36,159 nucleotides of DNA from an uncultured Eubacteriales bacterium (GCA_900315815.1 ONAS01000009.1:1-36159); one strand, 5' to 3'; counted from the first letter of the stretch, positions 7,195 to 16,976 are shown. Notes: generated by a model not told the origin, from the sequence alone. Made by a program: numbers and translations.

Positions 7195-8360
7195 TGAATT
7201 ATTCCGATAAGCTGACGGAGTCGATACAGACTGTCAGACCCTCGGGCATCCGCCGCTTTTTCGATATCGTCAATGAGATGGACAACGTCATCTCGCTGTC
7301 GGTCGGCGAGCCGGATTTCCAGACGCCGTGGCATGTCCGCGAGGCGGGCATCACCTCGCTGGAAAAGGGACGTACATGGTATACGCCCAACCGGGGCTTC
7401 AAGGAGCTTCGTCAGGAAATAACAAATTTCTATAAAAGAAAATACAATGTGGAATACGATCCGCTGACCGAGGTGGTCGTCACCGTCGGCGGTTCCGAGG
7501 CGATCGATATCGCCATCCGCTGTATGGCGGGCAAGGGCGACGAGGTGCTGATCCCGGAGCCGTCCTTTGTGTGCTATGTTCCGCTTACGATCATGGCGGG
7601 CGCGACACCCGTGGTCATCGAGACGAAGGCAGAGGATCATTTCCGCCTGACCGCGCATCAGCTGGAGGAGAAGATCACCGAAAGGACAAAGCTGCTGATC
7701 CTGCCGTTCCCCAACAATCCCACCGGCGCGATCATGGAGCGCGGGGATCTTGAGGCGATCGCCGAGGTCATCCGCAGGCACGACCTGATGGTGCTCAGCG
7801 ATGAGATCTATTCCGAGCTTACATATAACGGCAAAAAGCACGTCTCGATCGCCGAGATCGACGGCATGCGCGAGAGGACGGTCGTCATCAACGGCTTTTC
7901 CAAGGCGTATGCGATGACCGGATGGCGTCTCGGCTACGCACTGGGGCCAGCCGATGTGATCGCCATGCTGACCAAGCTGCACCAGTACTGCATCATGTCC
8001 GCGCCGACGACCGCGCAGTACGCGGCGATCGAAGCGCTGAGAAACGGCGACGACGATATCCGCATGATGTGCGATCAGTATGATATGCGCCGCCGGCTCG
8101 TGGTCGGCACGCTCAATGATATGGGACTGTCCTGCTTTACGCCGGAGGGCGCGTTCTATGCGTTCCCGTGCATCCGTTCCACCGGGCTGAGCAGCGAGGA
8201 GTTCTGTACACGCCTCCTGCAGGCAAAGCACGTCGCGCTGGTCCCCGGATCCGCGTTCGGCGAATCCGGCGAGGGCTACGCCAGACTGTCCTATTCGTAT
8301 TCCATCCAGCACCTGAAAGAGGCGCTGAAGCTGATAAGAGAATTTATTTCGGAGTTGTAA
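7194..8360 (+). CDS. PLP-dependent aminotransferase, class I/II
   Basis: The 388-residue fold-type I aminotransferase starts inside the stop of the upstream regulator. Visible motifs are VGEPDFQTP (37-45), YTPNRG, the GGSEAID cofactor loop (99-105), PFPNNPTGA (171-179), LSDEIYSEL (201-209), the Schiff-base lysine K237 in GFSKAYAMTGWRLGY, and R245. The enzyme transfers amino groups between an amino acid and a 2-oxoacid in the cytosol. Close relatives are annotated as aspartate, aromatic or broad-range aminotransferases, and the substrate cannot be told by eye. Coupling to an Lrp/AsnC regulator suggests amino acid-responsive control. ispE follows after one base. Confidence 0.93.
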   Translation: MNYSDKLTESIQTVRPSGIRRFFDIVNEMDNVISLSVGEPDFQTPWHVREAGITSLEKGRTWYTPNRGFKELRQEITNFYKRKYNVEYDPLTEVVVTVGGSEAIDIAIRCMAGKGDEVLIPEPSFVCYVPLTIMAGATPVVIETKAEDHFRLTAHQLEEKITERTKLLILPFPNNPTGAIMERGDLEAIAEVIRRHDLMVLSDEIYSELTYNGKKHVSIAEIDGMRERTVVINGFSKAYAMTGWRLGYALGPADVIAMLTKLHQYCIMSAPTTAQYAAIEALRNGDDDIRMMCDQYDMRRRLVVGTLNDMGLSCFTPEGAFYAFPCIRSTGLSSEEFCTRLLQAKHVALVPGSAFGESGEGYARLSYSYSIQHLKEALKLIREFISEL

Positions 8361-8361
8361 C

Positions 8362-9237
8362 ATGATCACCGTAAAAGCTCCCGCAAAAATCAATCTGACC
8401 CTCGATATCCTGGGCAAGCGTCCCGACGGATATCACAACGTCGCGATGGTGATGCAGACGGTTTCGCTGTATGATACCGTCACCGTCGATTTTTCCGACG
8501 GCGAGGGCGACGGCATCGCGGTGTCCTGTCCCGCATATCCCGACGTGCCCTGCGACGAGCGCAATATCGTCTGCAAGGCGGCGCGCGCCTTTTACAAGCA
8601 CACCGGTGTCAAGCCCCGTCCGCTGACGATCGCGGTGGATAAGGTCATCCCGACACAGGCGGGGCTTGCCGGCGGATCGTCCGACGGCGCCGCGGCGGTG
8701 CTCGCGCTGAATCAGCTGTACGATACGCGGCTGAGCATGACGGAAATGGCGGAGATCTGCGCACGCTTCGGCTCGGACGTTCCGTTCTGCCTGCTGGGCG
8801 GTACGATGCTCGCCACCGATACGGGTACGACCCTGAAAAAGCTGACCGCGATGCCGAAGTGTCATATCGTCATCTGCAAGCCGGATATCTCTGTCTCAAC
8901 CGCGGAGGCGTACGCGCGGTGCGACGCGCGTCCCGCAAAGGGCTTCCTCTATACCGACGAGCTGGTCAAGCGCCTGTACAGCCGCGATATCCGCGGACTG
9001 GCGGCGTGTCTGTACAACGAGTTCGAGCAGGTGATGGAGCTGGAGCAAATCAACGAGATCAAGCGGATGATGCTGAAGGAAAAGGCGCTGGGCGCTTCCA
9101 TGAGCGGCTCCGGCTCGGCTGTCTACGCGATATTCCTCAATGAGAAGAAGGCGCTCAGCTGTGTTGAGAATCTGAAAAAGAAATATCATAACGTATTCCT
9201 GACTCAGCCGACCAAAACGGGCTGTTTCATTGAATAA
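8362..9237 (+). CDS. ispE: 4-diphosphocytidyl-2-C-methyl-D-erythritol kinase
   Basis: This is a 291-residue GHMP kinase. Key features are the N-terminal KAPAKINLTLDILGKRPDGYH block with catalytic Lys9, the ATP loop PTQAGLAGGSSDGAAA (97-112), Asp139 in FGSDVPF, and the C-terminal GSGSAVYAIF strand. IspE phosphorylates CDP-methylerythritol in the MEP pathway for isoprenoid precursors, so this organism makes isoprenoids by the non-mevalonate route. The start ATG is one base after the aminotransferase stop, with GGAG just upstream. Its stop codon overlaps the proposed -35 element of the spoIIR promoter. Confidence 0.96.
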   Translation: MITVKAPAKINLTLDILGKRPDGYHNVAMVMQTVSLYDTVTVDFSDGEGDGIAVSCPAYPDVPCDERNIVCKAARAFYKHTGVKPRPLTIAVDKVIPTQAGLAGGSSDGAAAVLALNQLYDTRLSMTEMAEICARFGSDVPFCLLGGTMLATDTGTTLKKLTAMPKCHIVICKPDISVSTAEAYARCDARPAKGFLYTDELVKRLYSRDIRGLAACLYNEFEQVMELEQINEIKRMMLKEKALGASMSGSGSAVYAIFLNEKKALSCVENLKKKYHNVFLTQPTKTGCFIE

Positions 9238-9260
9238 ACCGAATTTTACCTGCCGACAAT
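9232..9260 (+). promoter_or_regulatory. Possible sigma-F promoter of spoIIR
   Basis: GAATA (9232-9236), 15 bases, then GCCGACAAT (9252-9260), compared with the sigma-F consensus GYATA, 15 bases, GGNNANANT. Five of the six fixed -10 positions match and the spacing is ideal. spoIIR is a classical sigma-F target, which supports the assignment. The -35 overlaps the end of ispE. Confidence 0.45.
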
Positions 9261-9279
9261 CTACATAAGAAAGGCAGGT
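9248..9279 (+). promoter_or_regulatory. Inverted repeat enclosing the spoIIR ribosome site
   Basis: ACCTGCC (9248-9254) is perfectly complementary to GGCAGGT (9273-9279), with an 18-base loop. The 3' arm contains the AGGCAGG ribosome site of spoIIR. If the transcript starts upstream of the first arm, the hairpin could mask translation initiation. From the proposed sigma-F start point the first arm would be lost. This is a reading from sequence only. Confidence 0.35.
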
Positions 9280-9286
9280 AATATTT

Positions 9287-9883
9287 TTGAAAAGATTTTG
9301 CACCCTCCTGATCCCCGCTCTGCTGATCGCGTTTCTGGTGTCGGTCGTCCCGTTCGTCGATTCCTGCAGAGAATTGTCCGACGACGTACTGCGCGTGCAT
9401 ATCCTCGCAAATTCGGATTCCGCCGCCGACCAGAGTCTCAAGCTCGCGGTGCGTGACCGCATTTTGGAACATTGCTCGGTGTATTTTGATCAGTGTGAGG
9501 ACAAGAACGAGGCACTTGCCGTGACGCGTGAGCATCTGGATGAGATCGAAGCGGTCGCGCAGAGCGAGATCCACGCCCACGGCTTTGATTATCCCGTCAA
9601 AGCGGAGGTCGGACAGGCGTACTTCGATACCCGATACTACGAGGAGTTCACCATGCCCGCGGGGTGGTACGATTCCCTGCGGCTGACGATCGGCGGCGGA
9701 GGCGGAAAAAACTGGTGGTGCGTGATGTATCCCGCACTGTGTGTCGGCGCCGCGTGCCGCGAGAAGATGAAGGAGGACCTGTCTGACGGCGAATATCGCG
9801 TCGTGACGGCAGATCGGGTGGATTTCCGCTTCAAGCTGGTGGAATACTGGGAAGAGCTCGTGAATTTTTTTCGCGGGGGCTGA
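9287..9883 (+). CDS. spoIIR: Stage II sporulation protein R
   Basis: The 198-residue protein starts at a TTG (9287), with AGGCAGG upstream. The N-terminal hydrophobic segment (about residues 7-24) is a signal or membrane anchor. The family core follows: DDVLRVHILANSDSAADQSLKLAVRDRIL, then YTMPAGWYDSLRLTIGGG-like and GKNWWCVMYPALCVG. SpoIIR is made in the forespore, crosses into the intermembrane space and triggers the SpoIIGA protease to activate pro-sigma-E in the mother cell. Length and motif order match the family. It is a strong sign that the organism can form endospores. Confidence 0.95.
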   Translation: MKRFCTLLIPALLIAFLVSVVPFVDSCRELSDDVLRVHILANSDSAADQSLKLAVRDRILEHCSVYFDQCEDKNEALAVTREHLDEIEAVAQSEIHAHGFDYPVKAEVGQAYFDTRYYEEFTMPAGWYDSLRLTIGGGGGKNWWCVMYPALCVGAACREKMKEDLSDGEYRVVTADRVDFRFKLVEYWEELVNFFRGG

Positions 9884-9889
9884 CAAAGT

Positions 9890-9950
9890 CCGATAAACCG
9901 CCGTATCGGTGCAGTATACTGTATACAAGGCGATCCAAGCCGATAAACCG
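9890..9950 (+). promoter_or_regulatory. Palindrome centred between two direct repeats upstream of addB
   Basis: CCGATAAACCG occurs at 9890-9900 and again at 9940-9950, exactly 50 bases apart. Midway lies the palindrome GTATAC-T-GTATAC (9914-9926, centre 9920). The geometry suggests a protein-binding region. No good sigma-A promoter and no canonical Firmicute SOS (LexA) box was recognised. The stretch also separates spoIIR from addB. Confidence 0.4.
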
Positions 9951-10030
9951 AAAACCGATGATCGTGCCGCTCTGCGGATGCGATCGGATCAACAGGATAA
10001 AGAGAAATTACAACGATACAGGAGTCAAAA

Positions 10031-13000
10031 ATGCTGCGATTGATTCTGGGCCGCTCCGGCTTCGGAAAAACCGAATATCTGCGCCGCACGATCGCCGATA
10101 TGGCGCGTGCGGGCGACGACAAGCTGTTGGTGATGGTCCCCGACCAGATCACCTTTGAAACCGAGACCGCGTTTCTGGATCTGCTCGGTCCCGCCGATGC
10201 GGGACGCGTGCTGGTCCTGGGCTTCTCACGGCTGTGCGACTATGTCTTTGAGGCGACGGGGAACCGATTCTCCTCCTTTGCCGACGAGGGCGTGCGGAAT
10301 CTGGTGATGAGCCTCGCCCTGGAGCAGGTCGCCGACCGGCTGACGATATTTGAAAAGCGTGCGGGATCGCGCGATCTGCGCGAGATCATGCTGTCGGTCG
10401 TGAAGGAATACAAAAAGTGTTCTCTGACGGGCGATACGCTGCGCGCCGCCGCCGAAGCGGTGGAGGACGAAACGCTCGCAAAAAAGCTGACGGACAGTGC
10501 GCTGGTCTACGACGCCTACAACGCGATCATGGAGCAGAGCTATATGGATCCGCTGGATTCGCTGACAAAGGTCGGCGAGCTGCTGGGAGAGCATCCGCTG
10601 TTCGAGGGCTATACCGTTGCCGTCGATTCCTTCTACGGCTTCACCGCGCAGGAGTACGGCGTGATCGAGCGCCTGATGGTCCAAAGCAGGGACATGCTCG
10701 TCGCGCTGACAGACGACGGCGGTCAGGGGGACGATACCTCGCTGTTCTACGCGCCGCAGAGGACCCGCGCACGGCTGAGCAGGATCGCCCGCGCTCACGC
10801 GGTGGAGATCGCGCCGTATGTGCGGCTCACACAACCATACCGGTTCAGCGCTCCCGCCCTCGCGGCGGTGGAGGAGAACCTGTACCGTCTCGATAAGGTC
10901 CCCTTTGAGGGCAGCGCGGACGCGGTGCGCGTATATGAAGCGTCCGGCATCTATGACGAGTGCGATCATGTCGCGCGGACCATACGCCGTCTGATCGAGG
11001 ACGGCTTCCGTTATCGCGATATCGCGGTGATCGCGCGTGATACCCAGAAATACGCGGGCGTGCTGGACGTCTGCTTTGATAAATACGATATCGCTTATTT
11101 CATGGACGAGCCGGTCAATATCGACGCGATGCCGATCGTGCGGCTGGTGTCCTCCGCCTTTGATGTCGCGTGCCGTAATTTTGACCGCGACGATGTGCTG
11201 ACCCTGCTGAAAACGGGGCTGTGCTCCTATGAGCTGAGTGATATCTCCGATTTTGAGAATTACATTTACGTGTGGGATATCAGCGGCAGACGGTTCTTTG
11301 ACGAATTCACCGCGAATCCGTCCGGCTATTCCGACACGTTTACCGATGAAGACAGAGAACAGCTGAGCCGCGTCGAAGCCCTGCGCGCCGATATCGTCGG
11401 CAAGCTGAGGACCTTTGCGCGGTCGATCCGCGACGCCGACGGCAGGACGATCGCAAAAGCGCTGATGAAACTGCTGTACGACCTGAAATGCGACGAGAAC
11501 ATCGACCGCCTGTGCGATGAGATGGAGAGCAGGGGAGAGGACGATCTGAGCGCGGATCTGGTGCGGATGTGGGGCGTGATGTGCGAGCTGCTGGACAAGA
11601 CCGTCGCGGTGATCGGCGATTACGCGATCGATCCGCGCCGTTTCGCGGAGCTGCTGTACGTCAACTTTTCCAACACCGAGGTCGCGAGCATCCCGAGAGG
11701 ACTGGACGAGGTGGACGTCGCCTGTGCGGACCGTTCGCTGATCAGCGGCAAAAGGGCAGTCTTCATCATCGGCGCCAACGAGGGCGATTTCCCCAGAACG
11801 CCGGTCGAGGCAGGCGTCTTTACCGACAGCGAACGCTGTATGCTCAAGGCGATGTCGCTCCCGCTGTCCGATTCTGTCAGAGAGCTGTTCTCTACCGAGC
11901 GGTATTATGTCTATTCCGCGCTGACGGCGGCGTCCGAGCGGCTTTACATATCCTATTACACCGCCGATCTGGTCGGCGAGAAGCGCGCTCCGTCGGATAT
12001 CCTGACGGAGCTTTACGGCATCCTGAAGTCACTGAGCGTGACGTCGTTCGACATGGTGCCGGTGACCGAGCATCTGCTGTCGGAGCGCGCGGCGTTTGAT
12101 TATCTGATCGAGCGATACCATAGCCATTCGGCAGACGCAGAGGCGATCCGCGCTTATTTCAAAGACAGCGAGGTGTACGCCCCGATGATGGCGGCGATCG
12201 ACTCGCTGGAGGGACGCACCCGCCGCCGCATCACCGTTCCCGGTCTTACGCAAAAGCTGTTCGGAGCGGAAATGCGCCTGTCGTCGACAAGGATCGAATC
12301 GTATCACCACTGTCCCTTCGGCTACTTCTGCGAGTACGGACTGCGGACCAAGGATCGCCGCCGTGCCGAAATGAACGCGCTGAAATACGGTACGATGATC
12401 CATTATGTGTTCGAATCCTTCTTCGGCGCCCACGACCGCGCGTCGTTCGATACGATGACGGAAACGGACGTCGCGAAGGAGGTCTCCGCCCTGCTGGACG
12501 GTTATCTTGAAACACACTTCGGCGGCGAAAAGGATAAGTCAAGACGCTTTCTGTACCTGTTCAACCACATCAAGGCGACGGCGGTCAAGCTGGTGTGGCA
12601 TCTGCTGGAGGAATTCGCGCAGAGCGATTTCACGCCCGTCGACTTCGAGCTGGGCGTCGGCGAGGATATCCCCGCCTATACGCTGGAGCTGGAAAACGGC
12701 CTGAAGCTGACCGTCAGGGGCAGTGTGGACCGAGTCGATCTGTGCGAGCTGGACGGCGTGCGGTATGTGCGCGTCGTCGACTACAAGACAGGGACAAAGC
12801 TGTTCAATCTCAGCGATATCTATTACGGCATCAACCTGCAGATGTTCATCTATCTCGCGGCGATCGAACGCGGCGCTCAGGATCGCTACGGCGACGGTCT
12901 GACGCCTGCGGGAGCCTTGTATATGCCGGCGGTGACGGCGAACGTTTCCGCCGACGGCACCGCGACCGAGAATGAGGTGCGCAGGGAAATACTGAAGAAA

Positions 13001-13393
13001 TATACGATGAAGGGCGTCATCCTGGACGACAGCCGCGTGATCACCGCCATGGAGCACGACGGCAGGGGCGTGTATATCCCCGTCAAGCTCAAGGGCGATC
13101 AGGTGGCGTCCGGGAGCGGCTCACTGGCGACGATCGAGGAGCTGGGCGCGATCTTCCGGCGTGTGGATATCCTCATGCGTCAGATGGCAGAGTCGCTGTA
13201 CGACGGCGTTGTGGATGCGATGCCGCTCAAGGGCGATTATGACGCGTGCAGATACTGCCGTTATCGCTCGGTCTGTCTGCGGGACGAGGACGCGCCCTCA
13301 CGCGAGGCAAAGAATATGAACAAGGCGGAGCTGTTCGAACGGCTTCGCACAGAGGAGGCACAGGATGGCGAAGCAGAGAACATGGACGGCTAA
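10031..13393 (+). CDS. addB: ATP-dependent helicase/nuclease subunit B (AddB)
   Basis: The 1120-residue protein starts at the ATG at 10031, with AGGAG upstream. The N-terminal ATP-binding loop reads GRSGFGKTE (about 7-15), followed by VPDQITFETE and a degenerate helicase core. The C-terminal RecB-like nuclease has VVDYKTGTKLF near residue 915. Four iron-sulfur ligands are present: Cys761 (HCPFGYF) and Cys1073, Cys1076 and Cys1082 (C-x2-C-x5-C), the AddB arrangement. With AddA it resects double-strand breaks up to Chi for RecA loading. The gene overlaps addA by 29 bases, so the subunits are translationally coupled. Confidence 0.96.
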   Translation: MLRLILGRSGFGKTEYLRRTIADMARAGDDKLLVMVPDQITFETETAFLDLLGPADAGRVLVLGFSRLCDYVFEATGNRFSSFADEGVRNLVMSLALEQVADRLTIFEKRAGSRDLREIMLSVVKEYKKCSLTGDTLRAAAEAVEDETLAKKLTDSALVYDAYNAIMEQSYMDPLDSLTKVGELLGEHPLFEGYTVAVDSFYGFTAQEYGVIERLMVQSRDMLVALTDDGGQGDDTSLFYAPQRTRARLSRIARAHAVEIAPYVRLTQPYRFSAPALAAVEENLYRLDKVPFEGSADAVRVYEASGIYDECDHVARTIRRLIEDGFRYRDIAVIARDTQKYAGVLDVCFDKYDIAYFMDEPVNIDAMPIVRLVSSAFDVACRNFDRDDVLTLLKTGLCSYELSDISDFENYIYVWDISGRRFFDEFTANPSGYSDTFTDEDREQLSRVEALRADIVGKLRTFARSIRDADGRTIAKALMKLLYDLKCDENIDRLCDEMESRGEDDLSADLVRMWGVMCELLDKTVAVIGDYAIDPRRFAELLYVNFSNTEVASIPRGLDEVDVACADRSLISGKRAVFIIGANEGDFPRTPVEAGVFTDSERCMLKAMSLPLSDSVRELFSTERYYVYSALTAASERLYISYYTADLVGEKRAPSDILTELYGILKSLSVTSFDMVPVTEHLLSERAAFDYLIERYHSHSADAEAIRAYFKDSEVYAPMMAAIDSLEGRTRRRITVPGLTQKLFGAEMRLSSTRIESYHHCPFGYFCEYGLRTKDRRRAEMNALKYGTMIHYVFESFFGAHDRASFDTMTETDVAKEVSALLDGYLETHFGGEKDKSRRFLYLFNHIKATAVKLVWHLLEEFAQSDFTPVDFELGVGEDIPAYTLELENGLKLTVRGSVDRVDLCELDGVRYVRVVDYKTGTKLFNLSDIYYGINLQMFIYLAAIERGAQDRYGDGLTPAGALYMPAVTANVSADGTATENEVRREILKKYTMKGVILDDSRVITAMEHDGRGVYIPVKLKGDQVASGSGSLATIEELGAIFRRVDILMRQMAESLYDGVVDAMPLKGDYDACRYCRYRSVCLRDEDAPSREAKNMNKAELFERLRTEEAQDGEAENMDG

Positions 13394-16300
13394 TCAGCTC
13401 AGCGCGATCACCGCGCGCGGCGGCTCCGTCATCGTGTCCGCCGCGGCCGGCTCCGGAAAAACCACCGTACTGGTGGAGCGTGTGATCCGCATGATCACCG
13501 ATCCCGACCCCGAAAAGCGTGTGGACGTCGACCGCCTTCTGATCGTGACCTACACCCGCGCCGCGGCGGCGGAGCTGAGGACGCGGCTGTTCAACGCGCT
13601 GGCGGAGGCGATCCGCGAGAATCCCTCGGACGCGGGACTGGTGCGTCAGCAGGCGCTTTTATCAAAGGCGAACATCTCCACGGTCGACTCCTTCTGCTCG
13701 TCGCTCGCGCGTGAATTCTTTTATGAGCTGGATATCGACCGCAAATATCGTATCGGCGAAAGCGGCGAGCTGGCACTGCTCCGCGCGGACGCGATGCGCC
13801 TGACGCTGGATACGATGTATACCGAGGCGCACCCGAATTTCTTTGTGCTCGTGGAGACCTTCGCGTCCTCCAAGAACGACGCCGCGCTCGAGGCGAACAT
13901 CAACCGCCTGTACGATTTCATCATGTCCCATCCGTTCCCGGACAGATGGCTGGACGAGAAGCTGAGATACTTCGACGATTTTACCGATGCGTCGACCTCC
14001 GTATGGGGCAGGATCATCAGCGATTATACCGTCGACGCGACGGAATATATGGAAAGCCTCTACGAGCGGGGATACAGCGCGATCTCGCTCGAGGAGGAGA
14101 TCTTCAAAAAGGCCTGCGGGCTGTATCAGTCCGACCGCGCCTTCCTGGATCGCCTCGAGAAAGCGGTGAAGCGTTCAAAATGGGACGAGATCCACGCGGC
14201 GCTGCAGTCGTTCGTTCCCGGCAGATTCGTCGTGCGCGGCTATTCCGACCATCCGCTCAAGCTGGAAGCTTCTGCCGCGAGGGACGCGTTCAAGGGCGTT
14301 ATCGCCAATCTGCAGAAGCTCTACGCGCAGGACGATGCGATGTGCCTGTACGATATCGAGCTGCTCAAGGACTACGCGGCACAGCTGTTCCGCGCGGTGC
14401 GTCTGTTCCGTGAGAATTACACCGCGCTCAAGCGCGACCGCAATCTGGCGGATTACGCCGATCTGGAGCATTGGGCGGTGGAGCTGCTGGTGGACGGCGG
14501 GACTATGCGCCGCACGCCGCTGGCGGAGGAGATATCGCACCGCTTCAGCGAGATCATGGTGGACGAATTCCAGGACGCGAATGAAACGCAGGACGTGATC
14601 TTCCGCGCCCTGTCCGATAACGACAGCAATCTGTTCGTGGTCGGCGACGTCAAGCAGAGCATCTACGGCTTCCGCCACGCGATGCCTGAATTATTCCAAA
14701 GAAGAAAAAACGGCGCGGTGCTGTATCACCCTCAACAGCCTGTCTTTCCCGCAAAGGTCATTTTGGAACAGAACTTCCGCAGTGAAAGATCGCTGCTTGC
14801 CGCCGTCAACTATTTCTTTACAAAGCTGATGTCGCCGTCGGTCGGCGATATCGAATACAACGAAGAGGAGCGCCTGTATCCGGGTCTGGATTACGACGCG
14901 CCCGTTTCCGCGCCGATCGAGCTTGCGCTGATCGATAAGGAGGGCGTCGGGGAGAAGAATCCCGCCGTGTGCGAAGCGCGGCTGATCGCCGAGCGCATCC
15001 ATGAGCTGATCGCGCAGGGCTATCCCGTCAAGGACGGCGACGGTTACCGACCCGTCCGATGCGGGGACATCGCGGTCCTCATGCGCAACATGACCAAGGC
15101 GCCCAAGTACATAGAGGTTCTGAATACCTGCGGACTGCGCACGCACAGCAAAAGCGGCGACAGCTTCCTGGACAGCCTTGAGATCATGCTGATCTCCAAT
15201 ATGCTCAGGGTCATCAGTAATCCAGCGACGGATATCCCGCTGCTCAGCGTGATGATGAGCCCTGTGTTCGGCTTTGACGCGAACGATCTGGCGAGGATGC
15301 GCAGCGCGAATCGGAACGGTTCGCTGTACGCGGCGCTCACGCTGGACGCGCAGGCGGGAAACCGCAAGAGCACGGCGTTTCTGGAGGAGCTGCGGTATTA
15401 CCGCGAGCTGTCGGCGACGGTGCCGCTGTCAAAGCTGATCAATGTGATCTACGAGCGGTCGTCCTTCATGACGATCGTCAGCGCGCTGGACAGCGCGTCG
15501 TCGGCGCGCAATAACCTGCGGATATTCTTTGACTACGCAAAGACCTTTGAGAGCAATACCCACAAGGGGCTGTCGGCGTTCGTGAATTACCTCGACCGTC
15601 TTGTCGAGAACAAGTCCGATCTGCCGTCTGCCGCCGCGGAGGACAACGCGGGAAGCGACGCGGTCACGGTCATGAGCATGCACTCCAGCAAGGGTCTGGA
15701 ATTCCCGGTGGTGTTCCTTGCGGACACGTGTCACAGCTTCATCAGCGACACGTCGGAAAAGGTACTGCTCCATCCGAGGTACGGCTATGTGCAGAAGCGG
15801 TACGACGCGGTCAATTCCGTCAGCTATAATACCATGCCCTATGAGGCGCTGGCGCTCGAGATCAAGCGCAGTGAGATGAGCGAGGAGCTGAGGATCCTGT
15901 ATGTCGCGCTGACACGTGCGCGGCAGAAGCTGATCGCCGTGGCGACCCCTCAGCACGGTGTGAAAAGCTATCTCGGCGGGATCGCGAAAAAGCTGTCCGG
16001 CGAGCGCAATCTGACCCCGTATGTGGTGCGGTCGGCAAGCTCGATGGCGGACTGGCTGACCATGTGCGCGATGCTCCATCCCGACGGCGCGCCTCTGCGC
16101 AATCATATCGACGCGCAGATCGATACAGAGCCGACGGCGGATTTTGCCTATGACTGCCGCGTGGTCGAGCTTCCGTTCGACGCGGAGGATCGGCAAGGAG
16201 CCGACGATCAGCGAGAGCAGGAGGCGGCGGTCGAGCCGAACGGTCTGATCATCGAAGAGCTGAAACGGCACGCGCGGTTCGTATATCCGTACGGCAGTCT

Positions 16301-16928
16301 GCGCGGACTGCCGGCAAAGGTCGCGGCTTCTGCGCTGGCGCATAAGCAGTCGGCGAGAGCGGGCGAGAGGTATCTTTCCCGCCCCGCGTTCCTGAGCAGA
16401 GAGAAGCTGAATTCCGCGGAAAAGGGAACCGCCCTGCACTCGTTCATGCAGTTCGCGGATTTTGCCGCGGCGAGAGAGGATATCGGCGCGGAGCTGCGAC
16501 GACTGACGGACGCGGGATACCTCACCGGAGTGCAGGCGGAGAGCATCGATCTCGAACGCGCTCAGCGGTTCATCCATAGCGGGCTGGTGACGCGCTGTCT
16601 GAACGCGCGGCAGGTGTACAAGGAATACCGCTTCAATGTGCGGATCCCCGCCGCGGCGGTGACCGACCGTGATGACGAGAGCATCCGCGGTGAAACGGTG
16701 ATCCTGCAGGGCGCGGTCGATCTGGCATTTGAAGAGGACGGCGCGCTGGTAGTCGTAGACTACAAGACCGACAGGGTCAGACATCCCGAGCAGCTGCGTG
16801 AGATGTACGCCGCACAGCTGATGCTGTACAAGGACGCGCTGACACAGTGCCTCGGCTTACCGGTAAAGGAATGCACCATCTATTCCGTGCGTCACGGCGC
16901 GCAGGTCGTGGTGTATCAGTCAAAATAA
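13365..16928 (+). CDS. addA: ATP-dependent helicase/nuclease subunit A (AddA)
   Basis: This is a 1187-residue superfamily 1A helicase. Visible motifs are Walker A AAAGSGKTT (26-34), VTYTRAAAAELR, motif II VDEFQDANETQ, motif III VGDVKQSIYGFRHA, motif IV QNFRSE, MSMHSSKGLEFPVVFL, and motif VI LYVALTRARQKL. The C-terminal nuclease domain has GAVDLAFEEDGALVVVDYKTD with Asp1132 and Lys1134. AddA is the 3'-5' translocating helicase and one of the two nucleases of AddAB, which processes broken DNA ends for recombination. The start ATG lies inside the end of addB, with AGAGGAGG upstream. An intrinsic terminator follows. Confidence 0.96.
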   Translation: MAKQRTWTANQLSAITARGGSVIVSAAAGSGKTTVLVERVIRMITDPDPEKRVDVDRLLIVTYTRAAAAELRTRLFNALAEAIRENPSDAGLVRQQALLSKANISTVDSFCSSLAREFFYELDIDRKYRIGESGELALLRADAMRLTLDTMYTEAHPNFFVLVETFASSKNDAALEANINRLYDFIMSHPFPDRWLDEKLRYFDDFTDASTSVWGRIISDYTVDATEYMESLYERGYSAISLEEEIFKKACGLYQSDRAFLDRLEKAVKRSKWDEIHAALQSFVPGRFVVRGYSDHPLKLEASAARDAFKGVIANLQKLYAQDDAMCLYDIELLKDYAAQLFRAVRLFRENYTALKRDRNLADYADLEHWAVELLVDGGTMRRTPLAEEISHRFSEIMVDEFQDANETQDVIFRALSDNDSNLFVVGDVKQSIYGFRHAMPELFQRRKNGAVLYHPQQPVFPAKVILEQNFRSERSLLAAVNYFFTKLMSPSVGDIEYNEEERLYPGLDYDAPVSAPIELALIDKEGVGEKNPAVCEARLIAERIHELIAQGYPVKDGDGYRPVRCGDIAVLMRNMTKAPKYIEVLNTCGLRTHSKSGDSFLDSLEIMLISNMLRVISNPATDIPLLSVMMSPVFGFDANDLARMRSANRNGSLYAALTLDAQAGNRKSTAFLEELRYYRELSATVPLSKLINVIYERSSFMTIVSALDSASSARNNLRIFFDYAKTFESNTHKGLSAFVNYLDRLVENKSDLPSAAAEDNAGSDAVTVMSMHSSKGLEFPVVFLADTCHSFISDTSEKVLLHPRYGYVQKRYDAVNSVSYNTMPYEALALEIKRSEMSEELRILYVALTRARQKLIAVATPQHGVKSYLGGIAKKLSGERNLTPYVVRSASSMADWLTMCAMLHPDGAPLRNHIDAQIDTEPTADFAYDCRVVELPFDAEDRQGADDQREQEAAVEPNGLIIEELKRHARFVYPYGSLRGLPAKVAASALAHKQSARAGERYLSRPAFLSREKLNSAEKGTALHSFMQFADFAAAREDIGAELRRLTDAGYLTGVQAESIDLERAQRFIHSGLVTRCLNARQVYKEYRFNVRIPAAAVTDRDDESIRGETVILQGAVDLAFEEDGALVVVDYKTDRVRHPEQLREMYAAQLMLYKDALTQCLGLPVKECTIYSVRHGAQVVVYQSK

Positions 16929-16943
16929 TTCCGATGAAGAAAA

Positions 16944-16976
16944 AAGGCGGTACCCGAAAGGTACTGCCTTACTTTT
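16944..16976. terminator. Bidirectional terminator between addA and the flavoprotein operon
   Basis: An 11-bp stem (16944-16954 with 16960-16970, one G-T wobble) has the loop CGAAA, with T-rich sequence after it on the plus strand and an A-run before it (T-run on minus). It separates two convergent units. Confidence 0.85.
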
